DNA of 64,000 nt from Austropuccinia psidii. Its lineage: Eukaryota; Basidiomycota; Pucciniomycetes; Pucciniales; Sphaerophragmiaceae. Location of the stretch: contig JALGQZ010000004.1 in the NCBI GenBank assembly GCA_023105745.1, positions 71,475,112 to 71,539,111 on the forward strand. Direction: 5' to 3'. Shown here one piece after another: positions 43,583 to 53,349 of this stretch. A model generated the notes under the pieces. The model made no database searches. It saw nothing but the letters and a program-made list of their open reading frames with translations, and was not told where the DNA came from. The first letter of the stretch is position 1. Each line of letters opens with the position of its first letter. A program made the translations under genes and the position numbers.

Positions 43583-44916
43583 ATGGGAAGGACTATTTCA
43601 CCAGTTGTAAATGATTTTTCTTCATCAATTAGTGACTCAATTCATACAATAACTCTTCATAAATCAAGCTTATCCAACATAAATGGAAAGGATGGGTTGT
43701 TTTTGAATTCTGAGGATCATTCCATGGGAAGGACTATTTCACCAGCTGTGAATGATTCCCCCTTATCCAAAAATGACTCATCTTTAAATAAGAAATCTAA
43801 TCACTCACATAGAAGATTTCAAATTGCACGAAGCTTACTCACCCAAATTTTCGACCATGCATCAAGAAGCAGAGGTGAATTCAGTACAGTTCCAGTTAAG
43901 CCCAAGCCAAATAGAATAAATAAGCTTTTATTACCTTCCATAAATGAAACACCAAATCCTTCAATAGTTTTCAATTAAAAAAATCATGAGCCCCTCTGTG
44001 TTTATCACTTGCATCCATTTCATAATCCTTCTCCAAATTTTACTTCATTAAATCAATTAATAATATCACTTTAAAAATTAACCCAAAATAGTCCTCATAT
44101 TAAATCCAATAGTGATCTTATTGATGGTCATATGAAAGGAGTTGGATTTTTCTGTGGACGTGATAGTGGTAAATCCTTAGGTGAGTCTTTAGAAAATTAT
44201 ATTCAAGTTTTTTTGTTCATTTTCTTCTCCTTTTACTAGGTGTTTATGCCAGGAAGACCACAATGAATCCAGAAGTATTAGACGCAGATAATGAAGAATG
44301 GATGACCCTTTCTTGGTTTGAAAATTTTGTTTCCTCCCGCATCAAGATTCTTTCTATGTCTTCTGCCCTTGAGAATAATGACATCATGCAAGAAGCCCAG
44401 CTACCTGGATGGCATGAAGGTGAATGGAATCCAATGTTCCACCAAAAATCACGGTCTTTCTCCAACGTAATCATAACAACAAATGGTTTTCACAATCGTG
44501 TTCATAGAGATGAGAAGGACATGAATACTTGGACCTATGGTTTATTCACATTCTTTGACAAATCAGACATAAAACCAATTCCATCTCCCATCCGCTCCTG
44601 TGGCTATGGCCTCTCATTTCCTGAATACTCCACACTTTTGGATTTTTCTCGCAAACAAGGTATTATTGAGCTTCTCTGGAAAACTTCAACCACTTCTCAC
44701 CAGACCACTCAGCAACCTCCTATTTTCGATGAACTTCCCACCATAACTCACTTTGGCTGTTCTTTCCAAATCAACTCCAAGCTATATTCAAGAGCTAAAA
44801 GCCTTATATGTATGGATCCAATAACCCAAGAAGAGAAGACATATGAATGTCAAGAAAGGATTCAAAATGGAAAGAAAGGACATCGTCAGAAAAAAATGAA
44901 GCTTTCAAACATATAA
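43583..44916 (+). pseudogene. TET/JBP-like 2OG-Fe(II) oxygenase TET1
   Basis: The core exon (44240-44916) is open and carries a double-stranded beta-helix pattern. NGFHNRVHRDEKDMNTWTYG holds the HxD iron site, then GYGLSFPEYSTLLDFSRKQG, IIELLWKTS and HQTTQ with the likely distal His. It is preceded by a 59-nt intron (44181-44239) joining GKSLG to VYARK. The upstream frame from 43583 has TAA at 43976 and 44072, so the N-terminus appears broken unless further splicing removes them. TET/JBP enzymes oxidise methylcytosine or thymine in DNA. Family assignment rests on the motif pattern and resemblance to fungal Tet-like proteins I remember. Confidence 0.65.
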
Positions 44917-46872
44917 ATTTCTTGTGATTTTCCATTTCTTTGTATGTAGCTTTTCAACCTTAGACTAGGATACTTATGCATGAAATGGGATGGCTGATGC
45001 AAGCTTGAGTACATATTTTCCTTTGGTCACTTTCTTGAAATATATGTCCTTAAGTATCCTTAGGAATTTCCTTCATGTATTCTGTTCGAAGTCAGGACTT
45101 CGAATAGAAAGATTCTTCTCATTCAGAGCTTGATACAATTATATTGACATATCCAAGAATAAATTTCCTTGCCTCTCTAAGTTGAGCTGTTTTTTTCAAA
45201 CAATCTTTCATTGAACCTCCCGTGTTTCTATTTATAATACAAATAGTAACTGCGAACCACAAGCCAGCCTGATTAGTATGAAAATTACTTTAGTATATAT
45301 TCTTGCTCTCCAGTTCATTGCATTTACCATTCATTCCTTTCAAGATCAAACTGAATCTTTTTTTGAAATATGGATTCCTCCAAGCCATATTGCCTTTGTA
45401 TATTGAAAACCCATGAATGCCTCACCAATCCCATTCAGAAACATTTTCCACCGGATGATTGGATTTTCTTATTTCATACAAGTCAAAATTTATTCTTGTA
45501 TACATGACATCAAAGAGAAGCTTGGGGTAGCCTTCCTCTGGATGTCACCTCTGCACTTGTACCATTATTGGGTGACCCCAATTTCTTTATATCCTGTGGT
45601 CCTTCTGGCATGTGACACACCAATCTAGAAAAAAACCCCAACCAGAAAGTATTCATTGAAAGCTTTCTCAAGTTTAACCTTTACAACAAGGTAAACATCA
45701 CTATTCCAATAGTAATGTTTATTTTTTTGTTTTCCTCAGCAAGCATTGATATATTTGACCTCATTAGGCAGAATTCAATATTAATTCACCAACCAGCCAC
45801 ATACAAAAGCTCTGAAAATTGTGGGTGTTCACTTATCTCACACCTGGAGCCCCAGCCTGTTATCCCCAGGGCAAATCTCGCGTCAATCGTTGGCGATTGA
45901 CTTCACGTCGCACCGCTGTCAGTATAAAATCTTGCTTCAGTCGCGTTGATGTCACTTTATAGTCACTGGATTTAGTGGGTCACATCACGTCAGCATCAAG
46001 ACAACGTCAATCGTCATATGTGTCACATGAGAATGTCACTCAAAGCCCAAACCCATTTCAACACTATTCACAATGTTTGGGTAATTTCACCTCATTGGCT
46101 TCCGCATCCCCACCTAATCCTCCCCAATGCTTCGCATGCTTACGAGACCGCACCGCCCTCCAGATGAGACTCCGACACTGCCCCCCCATCTCCGTCCTCA
46201 CCACTCCTTACGCTTTCACACCCCCGCCATTACCATCTTTATGCTCATGTGGTGCAATCCCGACATGCTCCTGACACCAATTATCCTTACGCTTGTGTAG
46301 TGCCCTCCCGACACTGCTTATCCTTACGCTTCCGTACTACATCCATAGTGTACATTGGCTTGTTGGCGTACACAATCAACGCAATCGCCGAAATATGCTG
46401 AGTGGCCTTCTCTGCCAACAGGACCTAAGGGGAAATTGGTCAGTATATTCACAATGTTGTGGTTAGGGTTTAAATCATGAGACTCACAAATTAAAACCTA
46501 ATAGGTGGACTATTTAAGACAAGAATTATGTCTCCTGTTTCCCCGACAAAACCATTTTATTTCATATCATTCAAATGAAACACTTTGCTTAGTCCTTACC
46601 TCATGAGCATTGAATAGTTCAAAAGTTGACTTTAGTAGGTTTCTCACTAGTCAACTTTATTCAATGTCTCACAGGGAAGTGATTTCATTTTCATGATATG
46701 AAATAATTTGCAAAACATTGCCTCCTTCAATTTCCCGACAAATTGCATTTTGCAAATGCGATTATTTTACTTCCACCTTTTTTCTTCAGTTTTGATCTTT
46801 TTATTCAAAAATTTTCAAACAAGTTATCAATCAACTCGTCACCATCTATTTGCTTAATAAACTACCTCCGCT
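44917..46872. other. Intergenic region between TET1 and X2
   Basis: No gene found. It has a perfect 9-bp inverted repeat TTCGAAGTC-AG-GACTTCGAA (45085-45104) and a perfect 8-bp hairpin GTCAATCG-TTGG-CGATTGAC (45882-45901). A CpG-richer stretch follows at 45860-46440, then the repeat at 46130-46345. Confidence 0.5.
46130..46345. repeat. TCCTTACGCT-type degenerate repeat
   Basis: Several copies of TCCTTACGCTT and CTCCCGACA-type words, such as TCCTTACGCTTGTGTAGTG. They are related to the 40-bp minisatellite unit at 51160-51620. The two arrays lie upstream of X2 and downstream of TET2, flanking that module. Confidence 0.55.
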
Positions 46873-49107
46873 ATGGCCCAAACCCCGGGAAATTCAACTG
46901 AATTTAATGAACGACCAACTTCAGCCCCAGAGAGTGGAAGTGAAATCTCTGATATCGCCAGTAGTCATGAATCAGGCATTGAAGTAGAGGGCCAGTCTCA
47001 TGAAGATAATCAAGATCCTCCAGTTCTTCCAGAATGTGAGTATGCATCCATCTTGAATATTTCTAATCTCCCAAAACCTGATATTGTGTCATAGCCTTTA
47101 TTTCAGGTCAGCCTCCAAGCTCTCAGAAACCAAATTTTAAAAGTTATGAGAAGGAAAAGACTGTTGAACCTTGTGCACCAACAGAAGATGATGGGAAAGA
47201 TGATGTAATTTTCAGTGGGGAGGTGGAAATTATATCCAAGGAACAATTTGTCTCCAACATTGCTCAAACAATCCCAAGGCTCAAAAAAATCCAAAATGAT
47301 AGTAAAATTCCTGATTATGTGCGTCAAAAGATTGCTGAAGCCATGAGCCTGCTCAAAATGGATTTGAACCGTAAGTCCATTACTAATTCAAAACAAAGTT
47401 GATAAAAATAGCTGCTTACAATATATGGGCAGGTGTGGAGGTGGGAGAATCTCTACCTGAAGGATCTCGAGTTGTAATTGGATTTCCAGGCAAAGGATTA
47501 GGAAAAAGACCAAATATACATGCAACCAAAAAAACAAACAAAAAACGCTGTACCTTTGAAGCCGCAAACAATTCTCGGGATCAAGGTCATGAAATTATCA
47601 ATGTTGAAGGGGACCATATTGATAATCAACCTCTGCATACTGAACCCCCCCAATACTCAATGAAACAATCCATGATGAAGCTCCACATACTGAAAGCCCC
47701 CCGATACCCAATGAAACAATGCATGATGCAACCCCTCCCACCTCTCCTTGGAATATTCAAGCCTTTCAAGAAAGGGAAACAATTAAACACAATACAATGG
47801 GACGAGATATGACTGATATGGTTCCTGACCCTGAGCCCGAAGTGTCATCGTCTGCTAGTTTTCAAGGAATATTTTTATCCTGCATGGAAGAGTTTGCAGG
47901 CATTTTGAATTATCATTCCAATATTACTCAACAATCATGGAAAAGGGGGCTTGATAATATCAACAGTATTCACAAAAATCGATGGGACAATTTACCAACA
48001 AAAGATGCTCATACATTCCTGCCCGTTGGTATTAAGGTGATCAGTAACCGAGAGCTTAAAATGTCGGCCTGGCTGGAGGACCTTGAGATGGCAGGTTAGT
48101 TTTATCTTTGTGCATGATACATGATTATTGGCTGTTGACTGGTGATATAAATTGCAATATACAGGGTTAGAATTTTTTAAGCCAACAGAAACAGAAGCGT
48201 TTTTTGATCACAACATTTGGAATCTCAAATTGATGAAGGAATCAGCTAAACCTCCAGAGAATCTCCCAAAATGTGAACACTCCTTCTTCAAAATGGTTCA
48301 GAGCCTTCTTTACCCCGCCAATCCAGTTAAACATTTTTGGGCAAATGTTATGTTTGAATCCATTAGTTTAGTCTCATATGATGTGATTGCACCCAAACCA
48401 TATGTTGCACCAACATCAAATTCGACCGATCCTCTTGGACTCAAACGGGGGGCAGTTGAATACCTTGCCTCCTGCTTGAGTAAATCGAAGCAACGTGCAA
48501 CCCAGCTCAGCATTGAAGGTGGTGGGGCTGAAAGTGAGATATCCACAAAGCCGCACAAGAGCCTGGAGGATCTAATGGATACAGTTATCCATTTGATGAT
48601 TGCGTACAACATGGTACGTGCACATACAAAGGTCAAAGTTAATGGCATCAAAGGCAAACTCACAAACTCAAAAAAAAATGAGGCCATCAAAGATCTTTTG
48701 GTGTGTCACAAGAATCTCGGAATAAATTGAATTTGCTATGGTATATTAGCGGCATTCTGTGCGGCGGGGGTTTGTGGTTTGATGGTATGCTCAGATGACT
48801 GGAGAACAAGCTCAGTTAAAGGGGCTTTATCACTAATTGAAATTTCCGAAAAACGTTCAGAGGGTAAAAATCTAGTGGAGCCAGTGTGGATACGTACTAA
48901 TAAGTATATTTGTAATTTACTGAATAAAAGTTTCTTCTCATCAGAGTCTTTTAACCCCACTGTACCTCTTACATTTGAATTTGCACGATGCTTAGTATTA
49001 GACTTTGGTGATGCCTGGGTGGCGAAACACGGTCTTGGTTCAAGTGATGAGGTCACCTTGACGGTACCCAGGTCAGCTAAACTCACAACCAGGATTGACC
49101 CATTTTA
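46873..49107 (+). pseudogene. Unrecognised gene X2 (paralogue of X1), lightly damaged
   Basis: Four exons with clear signals: 46873-47035, 47107-47370, 47433-48094 and 48165-49107. Introns are GTGAGT...TTTCAG, GTAAGT...GGGCAG and GTTAGT...ATACAG. The predicted protein is about 650 residues with an acidic Ser-rich start, EVEIISKEQF, a tandem HTE(P/S)PPI(L/P)NET(I/M)HD segment, AVEYLASCLS and LMIAYNMVRAHTKV. A Cys/Ala/Gly-rich hydrophobic stretch follows, then a final region with WIRTNKYICNLL. Damage is limited to a 1-nt shift at a run of seven C (47645-47651) and one TGA at 48728-48730, in the same stretch as the last TGA in X1. I recognise no domain. Confidence 0.7.
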
Positions 49108-49801
49108 GATTAGCTTTGTACTAGATAGATTGTAATTGAATTTTGCAAAGTGATTTATGAATTTAATAATCATGACTTCCTATCCTACTACTGCCCGGAT
49201 GCCACAGTCTGATTACCAATAGTAATTGTATGGCAGCATGCCTCCGTACATCATTGCAAAGACTCCGACAAGACGCAAGCTGAGTCAGGTGTTGTGCCCG
49301 CGAGTAGCACACGCGGGGGCATTGCGGGAAGTTGCGTTTATCACTTCCCGCCAGCCCATAATAGGCCAAAGGTTCCTGTGTCTTTCAAGAGGACTAGGAT
49401 AGCTAGGGATCCACAGCAGGATGCGTATTGCATTTGCGTGTTCTTGCAATATTCTAAATGGTTGGATTGGAAAGTGATTGCATGGGAACATCAATATGTA
49501 AAATTGAATAATGCACTATCCACCGCAATTTTCAGGTTCAGGTATTTGAGATTGCGAATTTGCAAAGGTCAGGTGTGCTCTTTCTTTTTAGCCGCAATTA
49601 AAAAAGATTCATCAACCGCAATTCAATTTAGGTGATATTAATAAATCAGTAATCATTCGATTTCATTTCATTTTCTGCTGAAAGCATGCCATTCACGAAA
49701 AAAGAAACTTGCGAGAAAGCGTCGGGCTGAGGAAGGAAAGTGTGAGTTGCTCTCTTAATCTCAGTGTATATATATAGATATATATATATGCTTCCACACT
49801 T
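49108..49801. other. Spacer between X2 and TET2
   Basis: No convincing gene. It holds a degenerate copy of the dispersed palindrome (TGTATGGCAGCATGCCTCCG, about 49227-49252) and a short TA repeat near 49770-49790. Confidence 0.45.
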
Positions 49802-50947
49802 ATGTGGCACCCTCATTGGGCCCCATGGAAGAACATTGGCTTTAGTCGGTTCAGATTGTGCCAATGTCATGTGGGCTCCAACAGGGAAGTCAAAGGATGT
49901 GTGCCGAAGAAAGCTCCTTGGCAGTATCTGATATCTTGTGTGCTTCAACACATAGTGATCCCTCAACCACTCGGAAATACTAGCAGATCCCAAAAGACAA
50001 ATGAGCGCAAAACAACCCAAAAGAAAAGATTGTTTTCCTCCTCTCGCCCAACAGCACAAATATCAATGCCAGTATCAGCAAATATCACCCCAAGTGAAAT
50101 TCGGAGGGTTGTGGATTTCAATCAGATCAAACACATTCACTTTGGCCGTGTGGCAATTTTCTCTTCAACCGGATTACTCATTGCCCTTGTCCAATTCCGA
50201 CCATTCACATCAATGAGTGAAGTCGAGGTCAATCAATGGGATGAATTATCACCATTTTTATTTTGCAAAAAGAGATTCACCAACCCGATTGCAACCAATG
50301 GAGCATTACTTGAGGGATTTATGTTCGCGATTGGGTGGCGCAAATTCAGCACAAAGAATGAACAATTTGGTCTGTATGGAAGTGTAGGGAAAATTGAAAA
50401 CGCAAAAGATGAATGGCGGAACCGAGGTGCCAATCTTAGCTCGGTGGGTTGCATTCTAGGTCAATCCTTATGATATGTTGGGGATAATTTATTTGAGAAA
50501 ATTCAAAATTTCTAAAATTCATTGGGGGTTCCATCTTTTGATCAAGTTAACTATGAAGCCAATATGCCCGCAAATCAGGGTGCATTCGAGTTCGCTTCCG
50601 CACTCACTTTCACCATGAATGGATTCAAAAACGCACCTCATGTTGATAAGGATGCATCGCTGTATGCTTTGGGATGGTGGTTTCAAGCTGATAAGCGGAC
50701 CGGCCAAATTCAAAGAGATGCGTCAAAGCGGTGTACAGGGGGAAAATTGATTTTCCCAAATGAGCATTTTTGGATTGATCTATCTGCATGTCATGGGCTC
50801 ATTCAGGTAGTGTGGGCCAGTAGTACATTTGTTCATTATACTGATCCAGCACAGGACCACGAAAGCACAACACTAGTGGGTATGTCCGCACAATGCTCAA
50901 GCAGGTTAGCAAAAACAATGCGGCAAAAAAAGCCATGGCTATTATGA
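49802..50947 (+). pseudogene. TET/JBP-like 2OG-Fe(II) oxygenase TET2, broken
   Basis: One frame carries IRRVVDFNQIKHIHFGRVAI, FAIGWRKFSTKNEQFGLYG and then TGA (50471) and TAA (50513). The catalytic half follows: FTMNGFKNAPHVDKDASLYA with HxD, GGKLIFPNEHFWIDLSACHG, LIQVVWASSTFVHYTDP with the distal His, and a basic tail. The frame is the same throughout, so only the two stops break it. Similarity to TET1 is confined to core motifs, so the two oxygenases diverged long ago. The true start is uncertain; the first 80 or so codons from 49802 look non-coding. Confidence 0.7.
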
Positions 50948-51118
50948 GATTGGCAAGAGAGCAGGCTATCAAATCAGGGATGGTAATACAATCTCATGCC
51001 GATTCAAAGAATTGGGTGAGTAATGGTGGGGTAAGGCAGAGGATAATATACACCAGGATTGGATGGTTTTGAGTGCGGGAGATGGGGTGTCTCACATGAA
51101 AAAGGGGTGAAGTGGATT

Positions 51119-51144
51119 ATGTACGGTGGCATGCCATCGTACAT
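51119..51144. repeat. 26-bp near-perfect palindrome
   Basis: Arms ATGTACGGTGGCA and TGCCATCGTACAT pair at 12 of 13 positions. Related copies are at 61363-61392 and, degenerate, about 49227-49252. It lies just before the minisatellite. Confidence 0.75.
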
Positions 51145-51159
51145 CTGTCCTGGTTTGTT

Positions 51160-51620
51160 GCTCTTGTCCAGGATGCCAATGCTTCACATGCAAATCCTTA
51201 TGCTTGTGCAGGTTCGGACAATGCTAAAAGTTCCTGACGCCTATGCGGGCTGCCGACGCTTCACACGCCAATCCTTACGCCTGTGCAGGCTCCCAAAAAT
51301 TTACACCCCAATCCTTACACTTGTGAAGGTTCCCAAAAATGCTAAAAATCCTTACGCCTGTACAGGCTTCCAACGATTCACACGCCAATCCTTACGCTTG
51401 TGCAGGTTCCCCACAATGCTGAAAATTTCTTGGCCTGTGCAGGATCCCAAGAATTCACACGCCAATTCTTACGCCTGTGCAGGCTCCCAACAGCTCACAC
51501 GCCAATCCTTACGCCTGTGCAGGCTCCCGACAAGTCACACGCCAATCCTTACGCTTGTGCAGGCTCCCGACAAGTCACACGCCAATTCTTACGCATGTGA
51601 TGGTTCCAGACAATTTGAAC
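51160..51620. repeat. 40-bp minisatellite
   Basis: About ten units. The last four are near-perfect 40-mers beginning TCACACGCCAATCCTTACGC and ending in a CTCCCGACAAG-type stretch; earlier ones are diverged. Open frames across it translate the repeat (for example YACAGS) and are not genes. The stretch from 50948 to 51160 before it has no gene. Confidence 0.85.
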
Positions 51621-52031
51621 AATTCAATACATGAGTAAGATTAATAGCGTGTGACCATAGGAAAGGCCATGTTTCACGAATCCGGACTGGATTGCTCACA
51701 TGCGGGAACCTCCCGCTTTTTTACAGTTAAGAATGGATATGGCTCTAAACCATGGAAGAAGAAAATATAGGAGATGGTAACGGCAACTATTGGCGCATTT
51801 TGGGAAAAAGAGGTTCACGCAAACAAATACTCACTCAAACCTTTGGTGGGGAACTTACAAAAATAATTCTCACGCAATCAGGGTTTTTCTCTAAGGAGGA
51901 AATAAATAATTTTTACGTGAACAAAGAACGTAATAGAAATTGAACATAAAAATCATTTAAGGCAAAGAATTAATTTAAAAGAAAGTATTACAAGACATAA
52001 AAAGTGGAAAGAAGACAATTTTTTTTAAATT
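51621..52031. other. Gene-free spacer
   Basis: No supported gene; one short open frame of 63 codons (51752-51943) has no recognisable features. Confidence 0.4.
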
Positions 52032-53349
52032 TTATTTTTCTAAGAACCTTGAGACTATCCTGGTGATGTCCTCCTTTGGATAAGCCTCCATTGCCTCGCC
52101 AAGGAGGGAGTTTAGTTCCTCCCGGAATTCCCGGTGCATCTCATTTTGATGAGTTGCATCCACTAAAGGAATCAGGTGGAGCAACCGACGATGCTCCAAC
52201 AAGATTCGGTTGATCGATTCGTGGACGATGGCTTGAGGAATCATTAGGGTCAGTTGCAGGTCGGTGAATTCCTGGCAAGCGTCATCGTGGGAATGAGAGG
52301 AGGTTGGGTTCTTGGGGGCAATGGGAGGAAGCTCCGGGGTAGGAGTAGAGGGAGGGGGAACAGGAGGGGAAGATGGCGGAGTCGGTGAAGAAGAAGGGGG
52401 AGGGGGAGGGGGATGGGGGGATCTGACGGGCGTATCGTCGATGATGATTATGGAGCAAGGAGTGGCGGGACAAGCTGGAGATGGTCGAAGAAAAAATGAG
52501 TAAAAGTGGATATGGATCAAAGAGAAAGAAGGGGTGACTTACCATAAGGTTCCTCTGTGGATTGCGTAGGAGCCACCTCAGGTTCTGGCTCACGAGTTGT
52601 ATCTTCCTCAGGTGGTTGGGACGATGGACTAGGGCCAGGAATAAGTGGCTCTTTGGTTCGGGAGGGTTCTAAAAAAGGAGTAAGAGTCAGTTCACTCGAC
52701 TCGAAAGTGAAAGTGAAAATGAAATGAAACTTTGGCTTCTTACCGCGGAATAATTCCTCAGACCATTGGGTGCCGCTCGGGCCTGGAGTGGGTTGCCACG
52801 GGGTTTGCTCGCGAGGCAAACTAGGAATGGGAGAGTCTTGTTGGGGGGTTTTGTTCTATGAGTAATGGAAAAAAGTCAGTATTATTGCGTGAAGAGAAAT
52901 GAGATAAGGAGGAGAAAGAAAACTTACTTTGGCGTTTGAATCCCATTGGTGACAAGACATGGTGACAATCAGCCCAAGGTTGAATGTCCTCTTGCCATCA
53001 CCATCCTTCATTGGCCGGATAATCACTTCTCTCCGGTCAAGGAGTGAAGTGACCATCGGATGGTGGCCTAGGAGGGGGAGTGGACAGGACTAATCGTCGG
53101 GAATTGTTCCCGTCGGCCTGTTTGGGGGCCCGGAGTCCATTCACGCTCGGAAATGGTTTCATCATCGTTGACCACAAAGGAGTCCTCGGGAGGGTGTCTT
53201 GGGCGGGAACTCCTCTGGCCTCGTGGTCGGAAGGGGCGGACAACAAATGAAAATTTCTTGTGTGCTTGTCGGCAAGCATCACAAGCGTTGTTCGTCGTCG
53301 AGGAATGAATGCAGGGTATACCCCGCTTGGTGCATAAAGTCCACGAAAT
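52032..53349 (-). pseudogene. Proline-rich multi-exon gene Z with frame breaks
   Basis: Minus-strand gene with four well-formed introns: one ending at 53350, then 52927-52856, 52743-52669 and 52542-52475, all GT-AG and 68-75 nt for the last three. Exons encode DFVDFMHQAGYTLHSFLDDE, then LDRREVIIRPMKDGDGKRTF, REQTPWQPTPGPSGTQWSEE and a Pro/Thr/Glu segment. The last exon has a polyproline run after IIIIDDTPVRSPHP and a helical C-terminus (FREELNSLLGEAMEAYP). The first visible exon shifts frame near 53290 and again near 53050, so this copy seems broken. An upstream exon must exist but is not identified. I do not know its function; the layout suggests a repeated rust-specific family. Confidence 0.55.

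Noticed and set aside
45850..45880. Ribosomal RNA fragment (TGTTATCCCCAGGG)
   Set aside because: Only a short word resembles large-subunit rRNA; no flanking similarity.
39715..50515. RIP-type mutation as the cause of all stops
   Set aside because: Some stops fit C to T change (TGA, TAG), but others (TAA from other codons, indels) do not; no clear dinucleotide bias could be counted by eye.
39715..50947. X genes as a KDZ transposase
   Set aside because: No zinc-ligand clusters or acidic catalytic motifs of that family are visible in X1 or X2.
51059..51634. 191-codon open frame
   Set aside because: It is the 40-bp minisatellite read as protein (repeats of RLCRLP and YACAGS); low-complexity artefact.
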